Below are positions 44,227 to 55,095 of a stretch of 64,000 nt of DNA, piece after piece. The notes beneath the pieces were generated by a model. It was not told the origin of the DNA. It was given only the letters and a program-made list of their open reading frames with translations, and made no database searches. The DNA lies in NCBI GenBank assembly GCA_964019425.1, contig OZ025851.1:124001-188000 (forward strand), given 5' to 3'. Position 1 is the first letter of the stretch. Each line of letters begins with the position of its first letter. The stretch is from Flectonema sp. DT1601 (lineage: Eukaryota; Euglenozoa; Diplonemea; Diplonemida; Diplonemidae). Made by a program: the position numbers and the translations under genes.

Positions 44227-45951
44227 TTAATTAGAAATCGGTGATCGCTTCCTTGAAGCCACTATGAAAGCATCCCGTTCAGCTGTACTGACGCAAGGAC
44301 AGTGACTTAGAAAATTATAACCAAGACTGGAAACACTACAAAGTTTCGATAAATCCAAAAATTCACATTTCGAACACCGAAGCATAAAATTATCATCAAT
44401 AGACTTGACGTTACCAAGTCCAGAGATGTTTAATGTTTTAAGGGACGAGCAGTCTCTTAAAAAAGAATCTCCCACAATTTTAACACTACGTAAACCAATT
44501 AAATCCAAACATTCAAGAGACGTACAACAACGTAAAAACGAATCATCAACGCGTACGGTATTAATAAATCCAGATAAATCAATAGAAGTTAGAGATGAAC
44601 AATAACTAAGAAAAAAACTTCCAATTCGAATGACTTTAGTGAAAGATGAAAAGTTTAAAGTAGTTAAAGATGAGCAACCGCTAACAAAATTATTACTCAG
44701 ATTCACAATGTTTTTGAAACCCAACAAATCAAGATTTCGCAACGAAGTGCAATTTCGTAGAAAATAACTTCCAACAAACGATACATTGATAAAACCAGAG
44801 AGGTCTATATTCCACAGTGATAAACAATCACTCATAAAATCGCAACCAACGTACACAACTTTACTTAAATTCGATAAATCTAATGTTGAAATTGCTAAGC
44901 AACCATTCAAAAAGTAATCTCCAATCTTTTTAACGTCACAAAAGCAGGAAAAATCCAACGAAACCAACGACAAACAATCATGTAAAAAATAATTACCGAT
45001 AGCAGTGACGCTACTGAGGTTTGAAAAATTTATTATTCTACTCAGAGACGTGCAATTCTGAAGAAAGAAATCACTAATAGTGTCAATCTTACTGAACCCT
45101 GATATGTCCAGGGTTGTGAGTAACGTACAGTCACTTAGAAAACCTTGGCCAACAGACGTAACTCCAGTAAGACCTGAAAGATTCAGAATCTCAATAGAAG
45201 AACATTGGCTCATAAAATAATCACTTATAGATGTCAGGTTACAAGTGGCTGATAGATCGAGGTTCGTCACTGATGAACAGCCAGTCATAAAATAATTACC
45301 AACAGTCACAAGACTTCTGAACCCTGATAGATCCAAGCTCACAATAGATCGACACTGACGCAGAAAGAAATCCCCAACGGAAACCACGTTGCGTAGACAT
45401 GAAACATCTACTGATGTGAGTGACTTGCATTCTTGCAAGAAAGCATCATCAATAGTCGTGACATGTTCAAGTCCGGGTAGAGTAATTTTATTAACCGTAG
45501 AATAGGATAACAAACCCCTTGTTACAGAAGTAACTGAAGGATCAGAATTTAAGAAAGAAATTGAAATACTGCTAACCTCTTCGGGTATCCAGCTGCTTTT
45601 AAAAACAAGGCAGCCATCCTCTGCGAATGTGGGAGTGTCCAGTTGAAAAAATTCATTTTGATACTTTTCGTTTTGGAATATTTTGAGCATCCTGTTCTTA
45701 TCTGAGAAGTGATATCTTCCAAATACCAACACGACCGATGCATCTAACTGTGAATTGCCGACCAATCCGTGAGATAATAACAAACTAGTTCTTGGAAGCT
45801 GCATTCCTGCAAAAGACAGATTTAAAAAATCAGAATCCGTTTTCCACTCATCAGCCGCTGTTTGCAATGCGTCGCTTACTAACGAGTCGGGTACTGCTGT
45901 GAATTCAACGTCGGGAAATCCTAAATCTGTACATGATATTGATAGCTGCAT
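44227..45951 (-). CDS. Ubiquitin-like plus leucine-rich repeat protein (BspA-type LRR)
   Basis: One exon of 574 residues. Residues about 1-78 have a ubiquitin-like strand-helix-strand pattern ending in an LxLSHGLVGNSQL segment. From about residue 150 to 560 there are 16 near-regular 25-residue repeats of the form L-D-L-S-G-F-x-x-V-x-x-V-G-D-x-F-L-x-x-C-x-S-L, the BspA/LRR_5 class. No signal peptide or membrane helix is present, so it is probably cytosolic. LRR arrays of this type mediate protein binding. The start follows a TTCAG acceptor. It lies only 106 nt upstream of PCNA's ATG in the same transcription direction. Confidence 0.9.
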   Translation of the reverse strand: MQLSISCTDLGFPDVEFTAVPDSLVSDALQTAADEWKTDSDFLNLSFAGMQLPRTSLLLSHGLVGNSQLDASVVLVFGRYHFSDKNRMLKIFQNEKYQNEFFQLDTPTFAEDGCLVFKSSWIPEEVSSISISFLNSDPSVTSVTRGLLSYSTVNKITLPGLEHVTTIDDAFLQECKSLTSVDVSCLRNVVSVGDFFLRQCRSIVSLDLSGFRSLVTVGNYFMTGCSSVTNLDLSATCNLTSISDYFMSQCSSIEILNLSGLTGVTSVGQGFLSDCTLLTTLDISGFSKIDTISDFFLQNCTSLSRIINFSNLSSVTAIGNYFLHDCLSLVSLDFSCFCDVKKIGDYFLNGCLAISTLDLSNLSKVVYVGCDFMSDCLSLWNIDLSGFINVSFVGSYFLRNCTSLRNLDLLGFKNIVNLSNNFVSGCSSLTTLNFSSFTKVIRIGSFFLSYCSSLTSIDLSGFINTVRVDDSFLRCCTSLECLDLIGLRSVKIVGDSFLRDCSSLKTLNISGLGNVKSIDDNFMLRCSKCEFLDLSKLCSVSSLGYNFLSHCPCVSTAERDAFIVASRKRSPISN

Positions 45952-46537
45952 TTTATATAAATATTGAGTTCACCTGAATAAATGAATAAAGTCATGTCTT
46001 GTTACCACACGATGCCTGAGGACAGTCAGCAGTTGCCACCAGTACCGCCTGTGAATAGTCAAAAATATCCACCCTGGGGTCAAATATTCCATGTTGTAGC
46101 AGTTAGTAAGAAATATCAATGCTTTAAATAATTGTGAAATAGTTGTAGTAACACAGAAATGTGATTTTACACGGAAAGGTGAGTCAAATGATGGCGATGC
46201 CAATTCAGCAACAAAATCAACCCGGAGAGTTAGCAACCTCACCAGGAAGACGATTACAACAAGCTGATGAAAGAGATGTTAGGAGGGTTGGGGGACTGCT
46301 AGTAAAGTCATCACTCCTGTTATGAAGAATTAATAAATAATTTTTAAATTTTTGTTGAAAATCAATTCATTAAAAAGAAATTTGTTATGGAAAAAAGGGG
46401 AATTGGGATAAGTAAGTTAACGAACACTAAAAAAAAAAAAAAAAAAAACTCTTTTTCATACTTTTTTTCTTTTATAAACTATTCTATACGAGGGAACCCC
46501 CTTTGAGTCGTTAAATATAAATTATGGTTCCCAGTGG

Positions 46538-46570
<33 letters not shown>

Positions 46571-46820
46571 AGAAATAAAAAAAAAAAAAGGGTGGGAGGG
46601 GGCAAAATTGGTTCTCTCTAAAAATTGCTTTATCTCGCACGCATTGAACCAAAAATATCTCAAAAAAATAAGAGACGATTCGGTGAGTTAGTTGCCAAAT
46701 GGTGTGAAACACTTTACCAACTTGTAAGACGTCTCTTTTTTTTTTTTTTTTTTTTTTTAAAATCACGTCTGTGAATAACTTAACCTACAGAACTACACAC
46801 TTAGGAAGAATAATCGATTG

Positions 46821-46859
<39 letters not shown>

Positions 46860-46990
46860 CTTCTTGGAAATAAGAAATTCTACAACGAATAAATAAAAAA
46901 AACATTTATTTTGATTCGCTTTAAAAATAAAACAACAGAACCTCTGCCCGGTCAGCTTAAAGGATTAGAGCTCGATTATATAAATTTATT
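45952..46990. other. Spacer with one weak plus-strand coding candidate
   Basis: Mostly homopolymer-rich, including the longest T tract seen (36 nt at 46824-46859). On the plus strand an ATG at 46012 opens a Pro/Gln-rich segment (MPEDSQQLPPVPPVNSQKYP) that could be spliced onto a basic segment ending near 46270. With no match and the opposite strand to all neighbours, I do not call it a gene. Confidence 0.4.
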
Positions 46991-48048
46991 TTATACCAAT
47001 CCCTGAAAGCAAGGAACTCCTTCCTTGGCAGCTTCTTCATACAACATCTGGCAATCTTCTCTGGATCTGTGATCCCAGCAATGGCCATCTGCATCTGGAG
47101 CTCTAACAACATAGACTTGGATATTTCCACCTGAATATCCATCTCTGTGGGTAGCGTGCATCACTGCTTTCTTACCTAGCATTATCGCTTCTTCAATGTT
47201 CATGGTAGGCTTGTATTCTCCGTGGATGACACCTAAAGCATACACAGATCCCGATCCCTGAGAAAACATGTTTCCTTTCAATCTTGTTCCTTGGTCATCA
47301 ACAGTGTACAGGGATGGTCCAAATTCATCCCAACCAGCAACAAGTGTACCCTGTTTTTGTTGTTATTGGTTTACGTCAATATAAAACTTTTCATTAATAA
47401 AAAATTCATTTTAACTACATACCAAAGACAATCCATGGTTTCTTCTGCTGTAGGTAATCCCTGACAGAATCTTACTAGCAGCTGCTACAGAGATAGTAGA
47501 TTTGTTACTGTGAAGGTGATTTTTTTTTTTTTTTTTTTTTGTATTTTTGCTTTGTAATATGATAATAAAACATACCGTAGCTCCCACAAACGACATTCCT
47601 GCGCCAAGACACGTTCCCAGAACTGACAATCAGCAGCACCACCAGCCATAGTTCCCAAGATAGTTTTACCCATAGGGATAACCTTTTGAGTTGTACGAGA
47701 CGCTGTGTTAATTTAACGTAACGCTCAAAAAACTTAAAGTCTAAAAGAAAAAGTAGACAAAAAAAAAAAAAAAAAAAAAGGCATACCAACGAACTGTCCA
47801 CTTGACGCTCTGGAATCTACGCACAATACAATTCCACCGTCTACCACCATAGCTAGGGTAGTTGTTCCCTTTTCCAAATTTAATTTCGGGATTGAGTTGG
47901 GATATGGACACACAGGTAGCGTAAAGTCCTTAAGTGTCTTATCAGCCAACATTAACTCATCAATTTCCGCTCCCCTGTTTTCCGGCATCATCGACTTAGC
48001 GAAATTCACATCGCGAAGATCTCCCATAATATCATCAACACAAGCCAT
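46991..48048 (-). CDS. PSMB5: 20S proteasome subunit beta5 (chymotrypsin-like)
   Basis: Four exons (47787-48048, 47576-47702, 47423-47507, 46991-47350) encode 277 residues; introns are 72-84 nt. A 61-residue propeptide precedes the catalytic Thr in KGTTTLAM (Thr62, mature Thr1). Asp17 (CVDSRAS) and Lys33 (TTQKVIP) fall at exactly the mature positions expected, and Lys33 comes into place only after the first splice, validating the model. [18 protein letters not shown] and [10 protein letters not shown] identify beta5. It forms the chymotrypsin-like site of the 20S core. Proteasomal propeptide removal is autocatalytic in this family. A CATAG acceptor precedes the ATG by about 21 nt. Confidence 0.97.
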
Positions 48049-49331
48049 GTTTGGTATACTTGTGAAGCCTATGAAGGGTTGTACAATAAATAATTATAAG
48101 AGCATTATGACATAACTACTATGAAGCTGTGAAGAAAATTGTTAACCCCCAGTGATGGGGTTTCTATAATATACAAATAATTTTACCATGAAAAAAAATA
48201 TAGATAGGAATTGAACACCGGGTATGCACAGCGGGTTCGAATAAAAAAAAAAAAGAAAGCAGAGCAAAAACGGGGGGGAAAAAAAAAAAAAAAAAAAAAA
48301 AAGAATGGATTTTTCTCTTCAGCCAGTTACTTTCTATGTCAGGTTTTTTTTTGTTGTGTCACTTTACTGATCGCAAAGAGTTGTTATCGAGGGAAGTCTC
48401 AATGAAAATGGCCTTCCGGATATCAAGTTCACGTTTTACACCGTGACAACAAGCGCTAAACCCCTTCAATACAAAGTAATTATCTGCGGTACCTCAACAG
48501 ACGTATTAATACCGCCCTTCCTTGCTTTTATCCATTCATTTTCTTTTTTTTTTTTTGTTTTTTTTTTTTGTCTTTTCGGTCGATGCGCTTCAGCTATTCG
48601 CTGGTAATAGGAAGAAAGTATTTATACTGTCGTGGCTCTACTCCGTTGGGGAAAGAGGACAGTAGTAAAAAGAAATAAGGGAAAATCAAAGTTCAAGAAC
48701 CTTCAACTAAAAGATTATGGTTATGCAATCCTTGCAGGAATGAGAAACTTTTTCACAATTAGAAACAAGATATTTCTAGCTATCTCTAGCATTCTTTTTT
48801 TTTATTTTAAATCTACAGTGAAGAGACTGGTGATCGACGACCAGACTCCCTTAAATCGATTTTTTTTTTTCCAGACTCTCGTAGATGCAATGTCTTCCTT
48901 GTTTATTGTTGTTTTCATTTCAATGGTTGCCTTTCTTTTTTTCACTTCCTTTTGGTTAAAGTCAGACAAGGAACACAGGAAACATGGCAGGCTCCGCCTG
49001 AGTATACGTCAGAAGAGCGGCACATTCCAGATACAATTCCTACCATCGTTGGGAAAACAAAGAGACGGGCTGTCCAGAGCGGCGCTTTAGTCTGCCCTCA
49101 AGAAAGTATTTCATGAGGAGAATAAAGAGACAAATGAGATCAGAGATTGATCCAGCTTGTTTGCTCTTATTCCTTTGATCGATTTTTTTCTAATTTTTTT
49201 TTCTTTTTTTTTTTAAACGTTTGTCTTTCTTTTAAGTCGGACAATTGTAAAAAACGCGGGAAACATATTGGGAGGCCCCCCTGAGGACGTCAGAAGAGCG
49301 GCGACTCGAAATGTTTTGTAAAGAGGAAATC

Positions 49332-49369
<38 letters not shown>

Positions 49370-49383
49370 CTTCAAGAGCGATC
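48049..49383. other. 1.3-kb spacer with a degenerate duplicated segment
   Basis: T and A tracts, plus two related segments at about 48945-49030 and 49218-49308. A 152-codon plus-strand open frame here starts at GTG, translates a T tract and has no motif, so I do not call it. Confidence 0.5.
48945..49030. repeat. Imperfect direct repeat, copy 1 (copy 2 at 49218-49308)
   Basis: Both contain GGAAACAT, a GGCAGGC/GGGAGGC block, CCTGAG and then CGTCAGAAGAGCGGC. Divergence between these blocks suggests an old duplication or two members of a short repeat family. Confidence 0.65.
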
Positions 49384-50364
49384 TTAAATCAGCACTGTGA
49401 GAACTAATAAAACGAGAGCAAACAAAGTTGGTGCAATGATCCCTCCACTCTCTGGGACTGGATACCTACCTATAAATGTTTGGTAATCTGTGTAGCCTAG
49501 TTGCTGTCTAACATTCGAATCAGAGTTGACTAACTGACACAGTGAGGTAATAAGAGGACTATTAGTCGAGGCTCTGACAGACATAAATCCATTCAAAACA
49601 TTAACACACTGACCATTGATAGGAATACTTAATACTGTTGGTGCTGTTGATCCAAGAAATGATTTTGGTTGAGTGCATGAGGCGTCACGGTATTCCATTC
49701 TACCAAAGTGGATTTGATTGTTTCCATTGCAAGTCATCTCTGTGCGGGAGTACTCTGCAGTACAACCTTCAGAGTGGTCATATGTGATCTGACATCCTCC
49801 GATTCCAACATCCGTTTGTGGAATTGGACATGAAACTGCTTGTTGATTAACACCGCGTTTCAATACTGTATTCATTCTACTTGTTGCAGTCCACAGCGGC
49901 AGTACTTCTGTTGTTACAGGAGTGGCTAAACAACCAGGTCCTAGATACATCTCCATAGTCATCGAGTGACTGTTACCTTCTGACTGCTGTAACATTATCT
50001 GACATTCCAGTCTACTGAATTCTACTGATAGCTGACGGAATTTAACTTTAAAATCACCAACAGTTTGACAAGTTGGATTCGTCGACGCAGTGACCGCATT
50101 GCTCTGAATTCTCGAACTTTCTCTACATAACCGACTGTTGAAGATATCTATAGTGACAATTCCAGTTCTAGCACACTCCTGAATGTCATTTATTTTATAG
50201 TACTTCGGTCCGTCTTCTCCACTTCCTAAGAAACAACACTTACTAGCATCACACTTAGGAAGCACATTACCTCCTGCGTTACATTGATTCGTACGGTAGG
50301 TTATCATCTCAGTTCCGAAGACATGAACCGGAGCCATGAGGAGAACAGCAATGAGAGAGCGCAT
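49384..50364 (-). CDS. Secreted Cys-rich protein with probable GPI anchor, paralogue 1
   Basis: One exon, 326 residues from MRSLIAVLLMAP at 50364; the longer frame to 50430 is poly-Lys leader. A signal peptide, about 20 cysteines in a regular pattern, and a C-terminal hydrophobic tail (TLFALVLLVLTVLI) with small residues before it (ESGGIIAP) suggest GPI attachment. It is clearly paralogous to the protein at 55096-56052: both share NPTCQTVxDFxVKF, an SxSCPxP motif, CxxEYxRTxxxC, PKSFLG/PKTFLG and NGQCV. No known domain is recognised. It is likely a cell-surface coat or recognition protein. A CTATTACAG acceptor lies about 37 nt before the ATG. Confidence 0.85.
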   Translation of the reverse strand: MRSLIAVLLMAPVHVFGTEMITYRTNQCNAGGNVLPKCDASKCCFLGSGEDGPKYYKINDIQECARTGIVTIDIFNSRLCRESSRIQSNAVTASTNPTCQTVGDFKVKFRQLSVEFSRLECQIMLQQSEGNSHSMTMEMYLGPGCLATPVTTEVLPLWTATSRMNTVLKRGVNQQAVSCPIPQTDVGIGGCQITYDHSEGCTAEYSRTEMTCNGNNQIHFGRMEYRDASCTQPKSFLGSTAPTVLSIPINGQCVNVLNGFMSVRASTNSPLITSLCQLVNSDSNVRQQLGYTDYQTFIGRYPVPESGGIIAPTLFALVLLVLTVLI

Positions 50365-53300
50365 AATTTTGGATTTTTTTTTTTTTAAAATTAGTAAACT
50401 GTAATAGAAAAGGTGAAGAGATAGATGCAAGCTTCTACTACGAGACTTTTTACCCTTTTATACAACAGTCCTGAAAAAAATAAAATAATAATATTTCTCA
50501 GCAAGCTCAGCAAATAATAATGGCGGTGGAGTACAAAATAGAGCGAATCTATTTTTTTTTTTTTTTTTTTTTTAAATTCAGCAGTTGTGGTAGTAGTAGT
50601 AGTAGTCGCAAGACAAAACAAAAAGGCCTCCCTTCTTGTAATACAGAGGATGATTTTTTAAAGTACATTGTCAATAAGAGTGCAGCTTTAAGAGAAGAAA
50701 CTGACACTGCCATCCAGCACCCAGCGTCGCCGAAAATTTCTTTAATAAAAAGAAAACTAAAGGAAACGACTGATAGCGGTAACAGCTTGCCACACCTTCT
50801 TATGGTATTGCAAGAAACGAAAACCGGGGGAAAGAAAAGTAAGTTTCAACACCCCATAACAGCAGATATTATTGGCGTTTTTTTTTTTTTTTTTTCTTTA
50901 AATCGCATAGGGTTAATATTCTCGATACTTATATATTTTTTTTTTTTTTTTTTGGTAACAAGGCGGGTGTTTTCAAGAACCAATTCCCTACCGACAATTA
51001 CAATATTCTATTATTAAAAATCTGTGACGTGTTACGTAAGTTAAGTTAGTTGGTTGCTTCGTTAAGAGAGCAATGGAACTCCAGCGAAGAAACGTGTTCG
51101 CCTTTGTCAGTAGTAGTCTGCAACAACGAGGCTAAAATTGTTGTAATAAAAAAACTGTCGACAATCTGAGAAGAGAATCATAACTTTTTTTTTTTTTTTT
51201 TTTTTTTTCCCCTGAAGGCTCATTTCAACAGTTTAAAAAAAAAAAGGACGACATTTTTTTTTTTTTTTTTTTTCGTTTATTCTTCTATCGACGGTGATAC
51301 CACAGCAATGCGAGAGAAGAAACAAATTCTCGTGGATCTCTATCAAAACACAAGACTTTTCACTTATTTTTTTTTTTTTTTTATATATATCTGTGTCGCA
51401 ATTACATTTTGTCGAAGTCTTAGGTGGTCAAGCTGTATTGGAGGAGTAGAACTTCAGTCGTTGGCGATAAAGGTAAAGGTCATTGATTAGTCATGTGTGC
51501 ATTGTATGGAAAATTAAAGAGGATGTCCACCCAAACCAAAGCAGGGGACGTGAAAACTCTTCTTTAGTAGTAGTAATTTTGAGTATATAATGCTACAATT
51601 CTTTAACAAAAAATATTTAAAAAAACGTTTTGAAATCAACCTTCTTCAACCAGACCTATCGTCATTAAAGCGCCAGTCAAGAGGTAGCAGCATAAATTTT
51701 TCTAACAAGAAGTTTTTTTTTTTTTTTTTTCCTCCCTCCCTTCTTCTGCGCACAATGTTAATAAACTTTTTCAACAAAAAAAAAAAAAAAAAAAACACGT
51801 ACCGATTTGCAATAAAGATACGTGATGTACAGGATTGGTTCGAATATCGGTGAAGACACGCATCCAGTACATGGTAACAAGGTGAGTAAGAGGCAATAGG
51901 GTTTGTAAGATCTAGGTTTGGTCTTCCAGCTCGCATTGCAGAAGAAGGAACGGCAAGTAAACCGACTATGTGCTTTTTCAGAGAGTGTGTTGTGTGACAT
52001 AACTCTGTCTATACAAGAATAAAGAAATGGGCTCAGAGCCTCATACTAATTCTCACAAAGCTTGATGGCTACTACATTGATACCAGCTGGGCCGATAGAA
52101 GAAGAAGAACAAGAGCTTCACAGCTCCGAATATCCCACAACTCGGAAATAAAAGAAATCATAAGTTGCGGTACAACAACTAATCAAGTAGGTACTCACAA
52201 CCACAGCAGGTTGAAAAGTTCTGAATTCAAGATAAGAAGCTGTGCAAGATACATTGCAAACTACATTATCTCCACAGGTAGGAAAAGAAGGAAAATCGGG
52301 TGATTAATACTTGAGCATGTTTTCTTTTTTTTTTTTTGTCTTCCAAACGTCACTCCATAAGAACAAGAAAGGGCGGATGAGATTTCAAAAATAGATTTTT
52401 TTCATTTCGTATATCGACGAGGGAGTGATAACACACAGAAACAACACTATTTCTGAGTAACACGTAATCGCTTTACTTGAATTAAAGACACAAAAGCTGA
52501 CGAAGTTGACCATGAACCGTAAGACTATCGCAAAACCCGGTTTTGACTGTTTGCTGCCGTTGTTTATTTTTTATTACTGATGATTACATGCAAAAGAAAA
52601 AAGAAAAGAAAAAAAGGGGGGAAACCTCCCTTCCCCCCCCCCCGATTCCAACACAAAAAGTTGGAAAATAGAAGCATACGCAAACATTCTTTGCTTTGTA
52701 CACCCTGAGATTAAAGGACTGCCGAAAAGGTTGTGAAGTTTAAAAAAAAAAAAAAAACTGAGAGAAAAATTCGAATTCCCCTAAATTTTTTTTTCGGTGG
52801 TCAGTATTGATTCCCGGCAATTTTTCTTTTGTTTTTTTTTTTTTTTTTATCCGCCACAAAAAAAAAAAAAAAAAAAAAAAAAACGACTCACTTCTGTTGT
52901 ACGAAGTTGACGGTCTTTTAGACGCTTTTGTGTTGAATGGTGATCCTCTCTTTTTTTTATAAAAAGAATTTCGAGAGCATATTTTTTTGGAGTTTTTTTT
53001 TTTTTTTTTTCAAGGTCGCTCTGAGAGAGAATTTTTTAGAGGTAAATTAGAAATAAGAAAGGGAGAAAAAAAAATGAATTCAGAGGTGCTGCAATAAGGC
53101 AACTCTCCACCCGCACAGAGAGATTCACTTCAGACAGGAAGTATTTTTCTTCTTCCCCCCCCATCCTCCCCCCCCCTTACGAAGTTTGTAAAAAAAGTTG
53201 ATTTAACATAAAAAAAAATAAGGATATAAATAGGTTTTACCAAAGTACGATCAAAACTGAAAATGACCAGTTTGGAATACTACCAGGTAGTAAAAGGACA

Positions 53301-55095
53301 ATCAGGATAACAAACGTCAAACATTTCAATTAAGTTCCTCTAAATTGAATGCAATAAAAGACGTTTATTTATTCTTAATACTCCACAACAATATAAAAAA
53401 AAAAAAAAGATAGATGAGAGGAATATCATTTACTATAAGTAAATGAACAAGAAAATAGTGTAGCCCAAGTAGCAAAGAGAGAAACTTAAGCAGGGTATGA
53501 GTTAAATTTTTTTTTTTTTTTTTTAAATTTCTTCTTTTTCTTTTAAAAGAAAAAGAATAAAAAAAAAAAAAAAAAAAAAAGACAAAAAACAAGAAAACAA
53601 GAAAACATAAATAATTAGTATTAAAAAACTACAAAAAAAAAAAAAAAAAAAAACAGCTTACGAAAAAAAGAAAAAAAAAAGGGGAACACAATGTAGTCGG
53701 ATATTTAATACGACGCATGTAAAACACACTAATCGTTGATCACAAAAAGTTTCGTTAGTTACGCAGTGGTTTCCCTTTCTTTTTCAAAAAAAAAGAAAAA
53801 GAAAGAAAAAATGGTAATAAAAAATACCTTTGATAGCGTCACCTAAGTAATTGGCCTTCCTTTTTGCTTTGAGAAAACAGAAAGCTTTTCAACAAGGTTG
53901 GGTTGTTTTTTTTCACATAGTGGAAAAAAAAAAAAGGGGAAAAAAAAAAGAAAAGAAGGGAGGAAATAAGAAAAAACTTCCAATTCCACAAAAAAAAAAA
54001 AAAAAAAGTCGTCCACCGTGAGTTCGAACTTTAACCGAAAAAATGGAAATTATTATCCTGGTGAAATTAGTTTTCCCAAAAAAAAAAAAAAAAAAAATTA
54101 GTTTCGGTTTTCGTTTCAATGTACGCTACTATTGGTGTCATCTAAAAAAAGAATTTCCAAAATTTCCTGAAAACGGAAACATAGAAGTTCTTAAAAAGAC
54201 TATACACCCACGCGCTGCCCGAAACTAAGTTTATTTATTTATTTTTTTATTTTTATTTTTTGCTTCTGGAAGTTTTCTCTTCGTTAACTACAAAAAAGAA
54301 AATAAAAAGAGGGGGAAAAAAAAGGAAAAACAGAACGTTGCAATGCCTAAGAGCAATTCTACAGTGGCACTAACTTGTTTGGCTACCGGTGACAAGTACC
54401 GTAACTTTTAAAAAAAAAAACGATTTTGAGTAAAAGAAAAGTGTCATTAGTGAAAACAGTAAACATCTTAAAAGAGGTTGCTTTGGTATCACGCTAAAGA
54501 AAACTGTCAAATTTTTTTTTTTTAAATATTTCCATTCAATTTTTTCGTTATTTTAAAAACAGATCTTAGCAGTAGTCCTAACCAACAACAGTGAGTACTC
54601 CACGAAACGCTGGTATTTTTCACCTTTTAGCCTCCAGTAGAGGAAAACTACTTCTAAATCATTCAGTCGGTAGCAAACTCTTCCATCAAAAAAAGACAAA
54701 AAAAAAAAAAAAAAGACTTTTGTATTCAACTCTACTAGGAGCCTTCAAAAGGTAACATTATGCTGACAACTCTCCTTTCAGAAAGTAACACATAACGTCG
54801 GGTGACAAAATTTGGGTCTCAAAAAATACAGCTTCTTCGTGAGACAGCAAAAGAGGTACAAGAGATTTGGTGACGTGAAAAAAAAAAAAAGAAAGAAAGA
54901 AAAAAATACTAATAAAATAAACTGCATACTCGGGCGTTCTTGTGGTGTATAAGTTACTTTCTAAAGATCACAGTCAACCAACAAATGTCATCATCAGAAC
55001 CATTTTTTGCTATAAAAAAACACGTTTGCTTGCCTTAATAGTTAGCAAAAAAAACAGGGTGAAAGAAAAATCTTTTTTTTTTTTATTTTTTTTTT
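50365..55095. other. 4.7-kb gene-poor region between the two Cys-rich paralogues
   Basis: Extremely rich in A and T tracts (for example 51186-51209, 52858-52883, 53562-53580). C-rich patches occur near 52629-52643 and 53154-53178. The only sequence-complex stretch is about 51880-52310, where the plus strand is open for about 100 codons without an ATG and the minus strand is open for about 65 codons with several cysteines (starting TCGDNVVCNVSC). Neither is recognised. A decayed third paralogue is conceivable but unsupported. Confidence 0.5.

Noticed and set aside
48195-48240. tRNA-like GGGTTCGAAT motif
   Set aside because: No acceptor stem or cloverleaf can be formed with the neighbouring homopolymers.
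48632-49090. A 152-codon plus-strand open frame
   Set aside because: Starts at GTG, runs through T tracts (poly-Phe), has no motif and overlaps a degenerate repeat.
51790-51856. tRNA-like segment with GGTTCGAATA and ACCGAT/ATCGGT ends
   Set aside because: Only about 51 nt between the paired ends, with no D-arm or anticodon arm.
51880-52310. Possible transposon or gene fragment open on both strands
   Set aside because: No recognisable transposase, polymerase or host domain in either frame; kept only as an unexplained island.
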